From positions 1 through 64,000 of the forward strand of contig NZ_RAWM01000021.1 of assembly GCF_003668875.1 (NCBI RefSeq): DNA of 64,000 nucleotides, given 5' to 3'. This DNA is from Corallococcus interemptor (GTDB lineage: Bacteria > Myxococcota > Myxococcia > Myxococcales > Myxococcaceae). Each line of letters starts with the position of its first letter. The stretch's first letter is position 1. A program made the position numbers and the translations under genes. This document shows positions 1-8,624 of the stretch, in pieces. The notes beneath the pieces are model-generated. The model made no database searches. It saw only the letters and a list, made by a program, of their open reading frames with translations, and was not told the origin of the DNA.

Positions 1-87
1 GTGGGGAAGGGCGGTTGGAACGGGGGGGAGTCATCCCCACATTGTTCGGGCCCGAGCACTCACCGTACCCGGTTGAAGGAGGCACCC

Positions 88-576
88 ATGGCCGACAAGT
101 CCGAAGTGGCTCGCCTGCACAGCCTGGCGCAGCTCGATGCCGACGCGGTGGGCGCGTACGACGTGGCCATCGCCCGCATCGGGCCCGCCCTGGTGCGCGA
201 GCGCCTCAACAGCTTCCGCGCGGACCACCTGCGCCACGTGCAGGACCTCAACCTGCTCATCCAGCACTTTGGCGGTGAGCCGGTGACGCTGCGCCCGGAC
301 CTGAAGGGCTCCGCGATGAAGGGCCTCACGGCCATGACGGGGCTGATGGGGACGGAGGCCACGCTGTGGGCCATGCTCGGCAACGAGGAGCTGTTCGACC
401 GGGCCTATGAGCTGGCGCTCCAGTTCGAGTGGTCCCCGGAGGTGAAGGCCCTCATCCGCCAGCACCGCGAGGACGAACGGCGCCACGGCACGTGGATCCG
501 CGACGCGGTGCGCACCCGGCCCTGGGCGGAGCGCCGCATGCCCTCCTTCCTGGACACCGCCGAAATGGGCGCCTGA
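88..576 (+). CDS. Ferritin-like DUF2383 family protein
   Basis: 162-residue helical protein. The ATG at 88 is chosen because GAAGGAGG lies just upstream (76-82); the frame stays open to the window edge but has no other good start. The N-terminal half has the LxxLxxLDADAVGAYDVAI pattern and a later LRHVQDLNLLIQHFGG segment. The C-terminal part carries a second acidic/His helix (HREDERRHGTWI). This spacing of Glu/Asp/His over four helices is typical of small ferritin-like DUF2383 proteins, whose biochemical role is not established. No signal peptide or membrane segment is seen. It stands alone, 44 bases before hutF. A di-iron site is plausible but is inferred from family resemblance only. Confidence 0.7.
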   Translation: MADKSEVARLHSLAQLDADAVGAYDVAIARIGPALVRERLNSFRADHLRHVQDLNLLIQHFGGEPVTLRPDLKGSAMKGLTAMTGLMGTEATLWAMLGNEELFDRAYELALQFEWSPEVKALIRQHREDERRHGTWIRDAVRTRPWAERRMPSFLDTAEMGA

Positions 577-620
577 AGCCGCTACCGCGCGCCGGAGCGA
601 AGTGGCATACGCTGCCGCGC

Positions 621-2003
621 GTGAGCGACATCACTGTCTACCAACCCGACTTCCTCTTCTCGGACGGGCGTTTCCACGAAGGCCGCGCGCTGGCGGTGGG
701 CGCGGATGGCCGGGTGCTCGAAGCGGTGCCGGAAGGCGCGCGCGTGGAGCGGCTGGCGGGGCGGGCGCTGTTGCCGGGCCTGGTCAACGGCCACTCGCAC
801 GCGTTCCAGCGGCTCATCCGGGGCCGCACCGAATACGTCGCGACCGCCGGCGGGAAGGACGACTTCTGGTCCTGGCGCGAGGCGATGTACCGCGCCGCGG
901 AGGCGCTCACGCCGGAGGAGATCCACGTCGCCTCCCGGCAGGTGTTCCTGGAGATGGTGCTCTCCGGCATCACCACGGTGGGCGAGTTCCACTACCTGCA
1001 CCACCAGCCGGACGGGACGCCCTACGCGGACCGCAACGAACTGGCGCACGCGGTCATCCGCGCGGCCACGGACGTGGGGCTGCGCATCTGCCTCTTGCGG
1101 GTGGGCTACGCGCGCGCGGGCTTCAACGTGGCCGCCAACCCGCGCCAGCGCCGCTTCATCGACGCGGACGTGGACACGTTCCTGTCCACCACGCAGGCGC
1201 TGGCCAACGCGGTGCGCGGTGACGCGCGCGTGAACGTGGGGTTCGCGCCGCACAGCGTGCGCGCGGTGTCGCGGGACTGGCTGACGCAGGTGGCCCGCGC
1301 CGCGCCCGCCAGCATGCCCATCCACATGCACGTGGCCGAGCAGCCGAAGGAGATTGAAGCGTGCCTCGCGGAGCACGGCCGCCGCCCGGTGGAGCTGGTG
1401 TCGGACGTGGGCCTCCTGGGGCCGAGCTTCACGGCCGTGCACGGCGTGCACCTGACGGACAACGAGGTGGCGCTGCTGGGCCGCGCGGGGGCCACGGTGT
1501 GCGCGTGCCCGTCCACGGAGCGCAACCTGGGGGACGGCATCGTGCCGGCGGACGCGCTGGTGAAGGCCGGGGCGCGCGTGAGCTTCGGCTCGGACAGCCA
1601 GACGGTGGTGGACCTGCTGGATGAGGCGCGCCAGCTGGAGCAGCACCTGCGGCTGGTGCGGCTGCGCCGCGCGGTGCTGGACCCGGGGACGGGCACCCTG
1701 GACGGCCTGGCGGCCCGGCTCTTCGACATGGCCACGGTGCAGGGCGCGCGGAGCCTGGGGATGGGCACGGGCACGCTCTCTCCGGGGTCGCCCGCGGACT
1801 TCTTCACGGTGGACGTGCACCACCCGTCGCTGGTGGGCGCGAGCCCCACGTCGCTCCTGCCGGGCATCGTCTTTGGCGCGGCGGGCGGGGCGGTGCGCGA
1901 GGTGGCGGTGGCGGGCCGGCTCGTGGTCCGGGACGGCCACCATCCGTTGACGGAGGCGAGTGGCAAGGCGTTCCAGCAGCTCGCCCGGCGTCTCTACCCG
2001 TAG
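621..2003 (+). CDS. hutF: Formimidoylglutamate deiminase (HutF)
   Basis: 460-residue amidohydrolase predicted to hydrolyse N-formimidoyl-L-glutamate to N-formyl-L-glutamate and ammonia in histidine degradation. The GTG at 621 begins the sequence VSDITVYQPDFLFSDGRF, as expected for the family; the open frame further upstream overlaps the previous gene. Visible motifs are PGLVNGHSHAFQR (HxH metal pair, about residues 58-66), HMHVAEQPKE (His/Glu ligands), a later VHGVHLT His, and SFGSDSQT (metal Asp). The N-terminal beta-sandwich and an FHYLHHQPDG segment agree with HutF rather than a general cytosine deaminase. No hutH, hutU, hutI or hutG lies nearby, so the pathway partners must be elsewhere. 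It ends 60 bases before the lipoprotein triplet. Confidence 0.85.
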   Translation: MSDITVYQPDFLFSDGRFHEGRALAVGADGRVLEAVPEGARVERLAGRALLPGLVNGHSHAFQRLIRGRTEYVATAGGKDDFWSWREAMYRAAEALTPEEIHVASRQVFLEMVLSGITTVGEFHYLHHQPDGTPYADRNELAHAVIRAATDVGLRICLLRVGYARAGFNVAANPRQRRFIDADVDTFLSTTQALANAVRGDARVNVGFAPHSVRAVSRDWLTQVARAAPASMPIHMHVAEQPKEIEACLAEHGRRPVELVSDVGLLGPSFTAVHGVHLTDNEVALLGRAGATVCACPSTERNLGDGIVPADALVKAGARVSFGSDSQTVVDLLDEARQLEQHLRLVRLRRAVLDPGTGTLDGLAARLFDMATVQGARSLGMGTGTLSPGSPADFFTVDVHHPSLVGASPTSLLPGIVFGAAGGAVREVAVAGRLVVRDGHHPLTEASGKAFQQLARRLYP

Positions 2004-2016
2004 GGAAGAGACGCGG

Positions 2017-2026
2017 TTCGATATGC
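2017..2026 (+). promoter_or_regulatory. Shared upstream element (possible -10 region), copy A
   Basis: TTCGATATGC follows ACGCGG upstream of the first paralogous lipoprotein gene. Nearly the same string (CTCGATATGC after GCGGGG) precedes the second copy at 3627-3636. GATATG-type sequences can serve as -10 hexamers, but no clear -35 is visible. Retention in two otherwise different leaders suggests a duplicated promoter. The call rests on similarity only. Confidence 0.25.
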
Positions 2027-2063
2027 ACGGGCCGCCCGGACGTTGGCGGTGTGGAGGTTTCGG

Positions 2064-3545
2064 ATGCGCGCGGGAATCTGGCTGTCGTGGGTGGTGCTGG
2101 TGGGGCTGGCCTTGCCCCTGGCGGTGGGCTGCGCGGGGCGGCAGGACCTGGAGACGCCAGACCACGAGGCCATCTACGACATGCCCCTGGAGGAGATGTG
2201 GCCCTTCGTCCGTGAGTACTTCACGGAGGCGCACCTGCCCTACCGCGAGGACCGGGGCAGCCTGGTGCTGGAGACCGAGTGGAAGCAGGAGTTCGGCGGC
2301 TCGAAGATCGCCGGCTACTGGCACCGCTACATGGTCATCGGCAAGCGGGAGACGCCGACGAAGAGCAAGCTGTGGATCATCCGCATCACCAAGTCGGTGA
2401 ACAAGGCGCTGTCCCTGCCGGGCCGGGAGCTGGACTGGGGCGTTGGCCGGGGACTCGGAGGAGACCCGGAGCAACGCAACACGGGGGCTCCGGGGGATCC
2501 GTCCTCGACCTCGAGCGGCGCCTACGGCGTCTCCATCGAGGACGCGGAGGACCGGCTGGCCTTCCCGGTGGGAGAGAACGCCTTCTACGTGGACTCGGGG
2601 CAGGGCACGCGCGACCTGACCATGGAGTGGCGCGTGTTCCGGGGCATCATGCCCAGGCTCGCGAAGCAGCAGCAGGAGGTGAGCGCGGAGCCGCGGGTGG
2701 CGATGGCCCCGGGCGCGAAGGAAGCGCCGTCGTTCACCGAGTGTGGCCAGTCCATCCTCGGACTGAAGCGGCTGGCGAAGCCGGGCGGAGTGCTGCTGCT
2801 CGGTGAGCTGCACGGCACGAAGGAGGTCCCGCGTTTCATCGCGCAGTCCGTGTGCCAGCTCGTCACGGCGGGCATGCCGGTGACGGTGGGCCTGGAGCTG
2901 CCGGTGGAGAACGAGGAGCGCATCGCCACGTTCCTCCAGAGCCAGGGCGGCGAGGTGGACTGGCTCAAGCTGATGGAAGCCCCCTTCTGGCGCAGCCCGT
3001 ATCCGGATGGCCGTGGCAGTGAGGCCGTGGCGAACATGCTGGAGCAGCTGCGCCAGCTGCGGGCGCAGGGCCTGGACGTGGCGGTGTTCGTCTACGACCA
3101 CCCGAAGCTCTCCGGGCAGCCGCGTGAGGACGCGCTGACGAAGACGGTGCTGGCGCAGGTGAAGGCGACCCCGCAGCGCTTCCACCTGGTGCTGAGCGGC
3201 AACGTCCATCCGCGCACGAAGAAGGGGCTGCCGTGGAACAGGCAGTACAAGCCCATGGGCTACCTGCTGAAGGACCAGCTCGACGGCGTCACCGCGTTGG
3301 ACATGGCCTACGACAGCGGCACGGCGTGGGTCTGCGCGGCGGATGCGCAGGGGCGCGCGCTGGACTGCGGCGTGAAGGAGGCGAGGGGCAAGGACAACGG
3401 CGACCGCTTCTTCGTGCACACGTGGAACTCGACCAACGACGAGGGCTACCACGGCGTCTTCTACGTGGGCCACGTGTCAGCGTCCGAACCCGCCATCCGC
3501 AAGGGCCTGGGCAATCCGGGAGCAGCGCCCGCGTCGAGCCCGTAA
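2064..3545 (+). CDS. Two-domain lipoprotein with ChaN/TIKI-like domain, copy 1
   Basis: 493-residue predicted lipoprotein. The ATG at 2064 follows GGAGG at 2053-2057. The signal peptide ends in the lipobox AVGC (Cys23). Residues about 30-240 form an uncharacterised domain (EAIYDMPLEEMWPFVREYF, then a GYWHRYMVIGKRETP motif). Residues about 240-480 carry GVLLLGELHGT (GELHGT 247-252), VTVGLELPVENEERI and LSGNVHPRTKKGLPW. The GExH-Glu-His layout recalls the ChaN/TIKI/erythromycin-esterase superfamily, whose members include haem-binding lipoproteins and metalloproteases. The activity here is unknown. Two more copies follow head-to-tail. Compared with copy 2 it has a Gly/Ser-rich insertion of about 28 residues around 131-160. 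Distant similarity is inferred from motifs, not an alignment. Confidence 0.6.
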   Translation: MRAGIWLSWVVLVGLALPLAVGCAGRQDLETPDHEAIYDMPLEEMWPFVREYFTEAHLPYREDRGSLVLETEWKQEFGGSKIAGYWHRYMVIGKRETPTKSKLWIIRITKSVNKALSLPGRELDWGVGRGLGGDPEQRNTGAPGDPSSTSSGAYGVSIEDAEDRLAFPVGENAFYVDSGQGTRDLTMEWRVFRGIMPRLAKQQQEVSAEPRVAMAPGAKEAPSFTECGQSILGLKRLAKPGGVLLLGELHGTKEVPRFIAQSVCQLVTAGMPVTVGLELPVENEERIATFLQSQGGEVDWLKLMEAPFWRSPYPDGRGSEAVANMLEQLRQLRAQGLDVAVFVYDHPKLSGQPREDALTKTVLAQVKATPQRFHLVLSGNVHPRTKKGLPWNRQYKPMGYLLKDQLDGVTALDMAYDSGTAWVCAADAQGRALDCGVKEARGKDNGDRFFVHTWNSTNDEGYHGVFYVGHVSASEPAIRKGLGNPGAAPASSP

Positions 3546-3626
3546 GAACCGCATCAGGGGGGGAAGACAGGGGCCGTGCGAGTCACCGGAGACGGTGGCC
3601 CGCGCGGCCTCTGGCTTTTCGCGGGG

Positions 3627-3636
3627 CTCGATATGC
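3627..3636 (+). promoter_or_regulatory. Shared upstream element (possible -10 region), copy B
   Basis: CTCGATATGC lies about 50 bases ahead of the second lipoprotein ATG, matching the element at 2017-2026. It sits in the 141-base gap after copy 1, the only sizeable gap within the triplet, so copies 2 and 3 may have their own promoter here. No -35 hexamer is convincing. Confidence 0.25.
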
Positions 3637-3686
3637 CCATTCATCACACGGCGTTCTTCAGCGCATCGAAGACGGAGGCACTGCGG

Positions 3687-5084
3687 ATGCGCTCAATGGT
3701 GAAGATGGGATGGCTGGCGTTGCTCCTGGCGGTGGGCTGCGCGGGGCGGCAGGACCTGGAGACGCCGGACTACGAGGCCATCTACGACGTGCCCCTGGAG
3801 GAGATGTGGCCGTCGGTCCGTGAATACTTCAAGGAAGCGAACCTGCCCTACCGCGAGGACCGCGGCAGCCTGGTGCTGGAGACCGAGTGGAAGCAGGAGT
3901 TCGGCGGCTCCAAGGTCGCAGGCTACTGGCACCGCTACATGGTCATCGGCAAGCGCGAGACGCCGACGAAGAGCAAGCTGTGGATCACCCGCATCACCAA
4001 GTCGGTGAACAAGGCGCTGTCGCAGCCCGGCAAGGAGCTGGACTGGGGCATCTCCCGGGTGATTGGCAAGGAGGGGGACTCACCCCTGAGCGCGGAAGAC
4101 GCTGAGGACCGGCTCGCGTTCCCGGTGGGAGAGAACGCCTTCTACATGGAGTCGGGGCAGGGCACGCGCGACCTGACCATGGAGTGGCGCGTGTTCCGGG
4201 GCATCATGCCCAAGCTCGCGAAGAAGGAGCCGGTGAAGACGGAGCAGCCGGTGGCGAAGGCCGAGGCGACCTTCACCGAGTGCGGCCAGTCCATCCTGGG
4301 CATGAAGAAGCTGGCGAAGGCGGGCGGGGTGCTGATGCTGGGTGAGCTGCACGGCACGCAGGAGGTCCCGCGCTTCATCGCGCAGTCGGTGTGTCAGCTC
4401 GTGACGGTGGGCATGCCGGTGACGGTGGGCCTGGAGCTGCCGGTGGAGAACGAGGAGCGCATCACGACCTTCCTCCAGAGCCAGGGCGGTGAAGTGGACT
4501 GGCTCAAGCTGATGGAGGCCCCGTTCTGGCGCAGCCCGTATCCGGACGGCCGTGGCAGTGAAGCCGTGGCCAACATGCTGGAGCAGCTGCGCCAGCTGCG
4601 AGCGCAGGGCCTGGACGTGGCGGTGTTCGTCTACGACCACCCGAAGCTGTCCGGCCAGGCGCGCGAGGACGCGCTGACGCAGACGGTGCTGAAGCAGGTG
4701 AAGGCGAAGCCGCAGCGCTTCCACCTGGTGGTGAGCGGCAACATCCACCCGCGCACGAAGAAGGGGCTGCCCTGGGACAAGCAGTACAAGCCCATGGGCT
4801 ACCTGCTGAAGGACCAGCTCGATGACGTCACCGCGTTGGACATGGCCTACGACAGCGGCACGGCGTGGATCTGCGCGGCGAATCAACAGAGCAGCAAGCT
4901 GGACTGCGGCGTGAAGGAGACGAAGGGCAAGGACAACGGCGACCGCTTCTTCATGCACACCTGGAGCTCGGCCAACAGCGAGGGCTACCACGGCGTCTTC
5001 TACGTGGGCCACGTGACGGCGTCCGAACCCGCCGTCTTCAAGGGCCTGGGCAACCCGGACACGGTTTCCACGCCGAGCCTGTGA
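3687..5084 (+). CDS. Two-domain lipoprotein with ChaN/TIKI-like domain, copy 2
   Basis: 465 residues, the shortest of the three paralogues. The frame is open from 3576, but the ATG at 3687 has GGAGG at 3674-3678 and begins a proper lipoprotein signal (MRSMVKMGWLALLLAVGC, Cys18). The N-terminal domain is almost the same as in copy 1 (EAIYDVPLEEMWPSVREYF, GYWHRYMVIGKRETPTKSKL). It lacks the Gly/Ser insertion of copies 1 and 3 and has a Lys/Glu-rich linker (AKKEPVKTEQPVAKAEATF) before the C-terminal domain. GELHGT is at 219-224, with the later SGNIHPRTKKG conserved. Only 10 bases separate its stop from copy 3, so the two are probably co-transcribed. Role unknown; outer-membrane attachment is likely because no Asp follows the lipobox Cys. 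Confidence 0.6.
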   Translation: MRSMVKMGWLALLLAVGCAGRQDLETPDYEAIYDVPLEEMWPSVREYFKEANLPYREDRGSLVLETEWKQEFGGSKVAGYWHRYMVIGKRETPTKSKLWITRITKSVNKALSQPGKELDWGISRVIGKEGDSPLSAEDAEDRLAFPVGENAFYMESGQGTRDLTMEWRVFRGIMPKLAKKEPVKTEQPVAKAEATFTECGQSILGMKKLAKAGGVLMLGELHGTQEVPRFIAQSVCQLVTVGMPVTVGLELPVENEERITTFLQSQGGEVDWLKLMEAPFWRSPYPDGRGSEAVANMLEQLRQLRAQGLDVAVFVYDHPKLSGQAREDALTQTVLKQVKAKPQRFHLVVSGNIHPRTKKGLPWDKQYKPMGYLLKDQLDDVTALDMAYDSGTAWICAANQQSSKLDCGVKETKGKDNGDRFFMHTWSSANSEGYHGVFYVGHVTASEPAVFKGLGNPDTVSTPSL

Positions 5085-5094
5085 GGCACTGCGC

Positions 5095-6630
5095 ATGCGC
5101 TCGATGCTGAAGATGGGATGGCTGGCATTGCTCCTGGCGGTGGTGGGCTGCGCCGCACGGCCCCAGGACTGGGACCTGACAGGGCGGGAGGCCATCTACG
5201 ACCGGCCCCTGGAGGAGGTGTGGCCCTCGGTGCGCCAGTACTTCGTGGACGCGAAGCTGAGCTTCCGCGAGGCCCCGGGCAGCCCGGTGCTGCAGACCGA
5301 ATGGAAGGAGGAGTTCGGCGGCTCCAAGGTCTCCGGCTACTGGCACCGCTATCTCGTGCTGGGCAAGCGGGAGACGCCCACGAAGAGCAAGCTGTGGATC
5401 ATCCGCGTCACCCGCAGCGCGAACAAGGCACTGTCCGCTCCGGGCAAGGAGCTGGAGTGGGGCGTGAGCCGGAGCATGGGCAATGACGCCCAGCGGAGGC
5501 AGGACCAATTGGCGGGCATCGCTCCTCCGACCGGAGGCTGGGAGAGCCTCGAAGGCGGCTTCGGCCTCAGCGCGGAGGATGGCGAGGACCGGTTCTCGAT
5601 GCCGCGCGGAGAGAACGCCATCGTCGCGGAGTCCGCGCACGGCACGCGTGACCTGAACATGGAGTGGCGCGTGTTCCACGCCATCGCGCCAGGCCTGGCG
5701 TCGAAGGAGGGGGCCACCCCTCGGGTGACCGTGCAGCCCGTCGCGAAGGCCCCCGAGGCTCGGTCCGCGCCCGCGTTCACCGAGTGCGGCACGCCCATCA
5801 TCGGCCTGAAGGCCCAGGCGAAGGCGGGCGGGGTGCTGCTGCTGGGAGAGCTGCACGGCACGCAGGAGGTCCCGCGTTTCATCGCGCAGGCCACCTGCCA
5901 GCTCACCGTGGCGGGCACGCCCGTGTCGGTGGGTCTGGAGCTGCCGGTGGACAACCAGGCGCGCATCACCACCTTCCTCCGAAGCCAGGGCACGGAAGAA
6001 GACTGGCTCCGGCTGATGGAGGCCCCGTTCTGGCGCAGCCCGTATCCGGATGGCCGTGGCAGCGAAGCCGTGGCCAACATGCTGGAGCAGCTGCGCCAGC
6101 TGCGAGCGCAGGGGCTGGATGTGGCGGTGTTCGTCTATGACCACCCGAGGCTCAACGGACAGCCGCGCGAGCAGGCCCTGGCCACCACGGTGTTGAAGCA
6201 GGTGGAGGCCGGCCCCGCGCGCTTCCACCTGGTGCTGAGCGGCAACATCCACTCGCGCACGGCGAAGGGCCTGCCGTGGGACCCGCAGTACCAGCCCATG
6301 GGGAGGCTCCTGGCGGCCCGGCTGAAGCACGTGGTGGCGCTGGACGTGGCCTACGACAGCGGCTCGGCGTGGATCTGCGCGCCGGACGAGCGCAGCCGCA
6401 AGCTGGACTGCGGCGTGAAGGAGGCGAAGGGCAAGGACAACGGGGACCGCTTCTTCGTGCACGTCTGGGACTCGCCCAACAAGGACGGCTACCACGGCGT
6501 CTTCTACGTGGGCCGGGTGAGCGCGTCCGCGCCCGCCATCTCCAAGGGCCTGGGCCGGCCCGGCGCGGATGACAACTCCGTGTTCCCCTCGGACGCGGAC
6601 TCGGGGGCGGTGGTCTCCCTGCGACGCTGA
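5095..6630 (+). CDS. Two-domain lipoprotein with ChaN/TIKI-like domain, copy 3
   Basis: 511 residues and the most diverged copy. The lipobox is VVGC (Cys19), preceded by MRSMLKMGWLALLLA, almost the same leader as copy 2. The N-terminal domain keeps EAIYDRPLEEVWPSVRQYF and GYWHRYLVLGKRETP. It has its own insertion of about 30 residues around 140-165 with no counterpart in copy 2. The C-terminal domain keeps GELHGT (251-256), VSVGLELPVDNQARI and SGNIHSRTAKGLPW; the Pro after the second His in the other copies is Ser here. A weak GAGG at 5084-5087 serves as ribosome site and overlaps the end of copy 2. The tail after SKGLGRPG is longer and acidic. Function unknown. Confidence 0.6.
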   Translation: MRSMLKMGWLALLLAVVGCAARPQDWDLTGREAIYDRPLEEVWPSVRQYFVDAKLSFREAPGSPVLQTEWKEEFGGSKVSGYWHRYLVLGKRETPTKSKLWIIRVTRSANKALSAPGKELEWGVSRSMGNDAQRRQDQLAGIAPPTGGWESLEGGFGLSAEDGEDRFSMPRGENAIVAESAHGTRDLNMEWRVFHAIAPGLASKEGATPRVTVQPVAKAPEARSAPAFTECGTPIIGLKAQAKAGGVLLLGELHGTQEVPRFIAQATCQLTVAGTPVSVGLELPVDNQARITTFLRSQGTEEDWLRLMEAPFWRSPYPDGRGSEAVANMLEQLRQLRAQGLDVAVFVYDHPRLNGQPREQALATTVLKQVEAGPARFHLVLSGNIHSRTAKGLPWDPQYQPMGRLLAARLKHVVALDVAYDSGSAWICAPDERSRKLDCGVKEAKGKDNGDRFFVHVWDSPNKDGYHGVFYVGRVSASAPAISKGLGRPGADDNSVFPSDADSGAVVSLRR

Positions 6631-6697
6631 GGGCGCGGGCACACTGGCGCCGCGGCGCGGGCGGTGGCATGGAGGTGGCCTGACTGGAGGCCGTCCC

Positions 6698-7840
6698 ATG
6701 AGCGACACGCTGCCCGCGCTGCGGGCCACCCTGGCGGAACTGGTGGCACTGGACACCACGTCCTCGCGTCCCAACGCGCCCCTCATCGACTACGCGCAGG
6801 CGAGGCTGGAGGCCGCGGGCTTCACCGCCGAGCGCCAGCACTACACCGACGACGCGGGCGTGGCGAAGGTGAACCTCATCGCCCGCAAGGGCGACGCGGA
6901 CCGCGCCGCGCTGGCCCTCGTCGGCCACTCCGACTGCGTGCCCTATGACGCCGCCTGGACGGACGCGCTGCGCCTCACCGAACGCGACGGCAAGCTCTAC
7001 GGCCGAGGCGCCTGCGACACCAAGGGCTTCATCGCCTGCGCGCTGCACACCGCCACCCGCAAGGACCTGCCGAAGCTGGACGCGCCGCTCCTCGTCATCC
7101 TCACCGCGGATGAAGAGGTGGGCCTGGTGGGCGCGAAGAAGCTGGTGTCCGCGGGCCTGGGCCGCGCGAGGCACGCCATCGTCGGCGAGCCCACGCGCCT
7201 CATCCCCGTGCGCGCCAACAAGGGCTACTGCCTGGCGGAGGTGGAGGTGCTGGGCAAGGAGGGGCACAGCGCGTACCCGGAGCTGGGCGCGTCCGCCATC
7301 TTCCGCGCCGGACGCTTCCTGCACCGGCTGGAGACCCTGGCGAACACCGTCCTGCGCGAGGACCGCGACGAGGGCTTCCAGCCCCCCTTCACCACGGTGA
7401 ACGTGGGGCTCATCCAGGGCGGCAAGGCGAAGAACGTGCTGCCCGGCTCCTGCCGCTTCACCGTGGAGTGGCGCCCCATCCCCGGTCAGGCCGCCGAGCG
7501 CGTCCCGGAGATGATGGAGCACATCCGCCAGGAGCTCACCCGCGACGAACCCGCCTACGAGGCGCGCATCAAGGTCCTGCGCATGGACCGCGGCGTCCAC
7601 ACGCGCGGCGACGCGGACGTGGTGCGCTTCCTGGAGGACGTCAGCGGCAACGCGTCCGAAACGGTGTCCTTCGGCACGGAGGCCCCGCAGCTCACGGAGC
7701 TGGGCGCGGAGGCCGTCGTGTTCGGCCCCGGCGACATCCGCGTCGCGCACCAGACGGGTGAGTTCGTCCCCATGGAGGACCTGGTGCGCTGCGAGGCCGC
7801 GCTCACGAAGGCCGTGGCCCGCTTCTGCACGGGCGGCTGA
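6698..7840 (+). CDS. argE: Acetylornithine deacetylase / M20-family amidohydrolase
   Basis: 380-residue M20 metallohydrolase predicted to deacetylate N2-acetyl-L-ornithine in arginine synthesis. The ATG at 6698 follows CTGGAGG at 6684-6690. Family landmarks in order are LVALDTTSSRPNAPLIDYA, GHSDCVPYD (metal His and Asp), YGRGACDTKGF (bridging Asp), TADEEVG (catalytic Glu and metal Glu), VGEPT, GHSAYPELGASA (dimerisation-domain His) and a C-terminal VAHQTGEFVP (metal His). Length and motifs fit ArgE better than DapE, though the two are close. Other arg genes are absent. It converges on a DUF2652 gene with only 14 bases between the stops. Confidence 0.8.
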   Translation: MSDTLPALRATLAELVALDTTSSRPNAPLIDYAQARLEAAGFTAERQHYTDDAGVAKVNLIARKGDADRAALALVGHSDCVPYDAAWTDALRLTERDGKLYGRGACDTKGFIACALHTATRKDLPKLDAPLLVILTADEEVGLVGAKKLVSAGLGRARHAIVGEPTRLIPVRANKGYCLAEVEVLGKEGHSAYPELGASAIFRAGRFLHRLETLANTVLREDRDEGFQPPFTTVNVGLIQGGKAKNVLPGSCRFTVEWRPIPGQAAERVPEMMEHIRQELTRDEPAYEARIKVLRMDRGVHTRGDADVVRFLEDVSGNASETVSFGTEAPQLTELGAEAVVFGPGDIRVAHQTGEFVPMEDLVRCEAALTKAVARFCTGG

Positions 7841-7854
7841 GCGCGCGGCGCGCC

Positions 7855-8586
7855 TCAGGGTTTCCCGGGTGTGGCGTCTTCGATGACCTCCACGTTGCGG
7901 AAGCCCTGACACGCCTCCTTGAAGCCGAGCACGTACTTCAGCGAGCGCAGCTCCAGCGTCAGCTTGTTCCACAGCTTGCGCGGCAGGTTGGGGCGCGGCG
8001 CGGGCACGCTCGTCACCAGCGAGCCCAGGTCGATGTAGTGCGTGGGCGTGCGGCCCATGCCCTCGAAGTCGTGCTCCAGCCCCTGGCTGAGCTGACGCAG
8101 CTGGGGCTCCAGTTGCTGGTGCACCGCGTCCGTCATCAGGACGTACTCGGAGATGGGCACGTCGTTCTTCAGCATCCGGTGCAGGAGGATGACGTCCACC
8201 CCGGCCAGCTCCGTGAGGTGCTTCACCTTCTGGAAGGCGACCTCCCCGGCGTGGGCCACGAACTTGAGCGTCAGGTTGCCCACCTGCGTGCACCCGTCGC
8301 ACCTGCACATGCGGTCAATGACGAGCTGCTCCCGGCGCTCCAGGAAGGCGCGGCGGATGGCCGCGACCTGCGTCGCGATGGGCGAGGTGTCCTCGCCCAC
8401 GGCGTAGAAGAAGGCCGCGTCCCCTTCCAGCTTCGCCAGCTTGAACCGCCCGGACGCGTCGATGACGGCTTCCAGCAGCTGCGCCACCGTGTCCTGCGCG
8501 TGCGCGAGGCCGAAGCGGTGCTCCCGCATGAAGCGGGTGTAGCCGCCGATGTCCGCGATGAGGAGCAGCGCCTTCTCAATGGCCAT
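7855..8586 (-). CDS. DUF2652 (adenylate/guanylate-cyclase-fold) protein
   Basis: 243-residue soluble protein starting at the ATG at 8586. The N-terminus ALLLIADIGGYTRFM and the segment KLEGDAAFFYAV look like the core strand-loop of class III nucleotide cyclases, as in Pfam family DUF2652. A C-x-C-x2-C cluster (CRCDGC, about residue 93) is followed by LTLKFVAHAGEV, also usual for this family. The paired metal-binding aspartates and transition-state residues of true cyclases are not clearly present, so cyclase activity is unproven. It lies 38 bases downstream of mfd on the same strand and may be co-transcribed with it. The C-terminal tail (RKLWNKLTLELRSLKYVLG) is basic and possibly amphipathic. 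Confidence 0.65.
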   Translation of the reverse strand: MAIEKALLLIADIGGYTRFMREHRFGLAHAQDTVAQLLEAVIDASGRFKLAKLEGDAAFFYAVGEDTSPIATQVAAIRRAFLERREQLVIDRMCRCDGCTQVGNLTLKFVAHAGEVAFQKVKHLTELAGVDVILLHRMLKNDVPISEYVLMTDAVHQQLEPQLRQLSQGLEHDFEGMGRTPTHYIDLGSLVTSVPAPRPNLPRKLWNKLTLELRSLKYVLGFKEACQGFRNVEVIEDATPGKP

Positions 8587-8624
8587 GCGGCGCGGAAGCC
8601 TAGCCCAAGCCCCCGCGCCTTGTG

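Larger units (their letters stand above)
2064..6630 (+). repeat. Tandem triplication of a lipoprotein gene
   Basis: Three direct copies (2064-3545, 3687-5084, 5095-6630) encode full-length paralogues. The C-terminal domains contain runs identical in all three, including the segment EAPFWRSPYPDGRGSEAVAN and the helix that follows it, and the DNA there differs mainly at third positions. The N-terminal domains and inter-domain linkers diverge more, by insertions. The pattern suggests duplication followed by purifying selection or gene conversion on the catalytic-like domain. Confidence 0.85.

Noticed and set aside
582-3473. 963-codon minus-strand frame across hutF and the first lipoprotein
   Set aside because: Shadow of two real plus-strand genes; sequence is His/Arg/Ala-rich without motifs and spans two unrelated genes.
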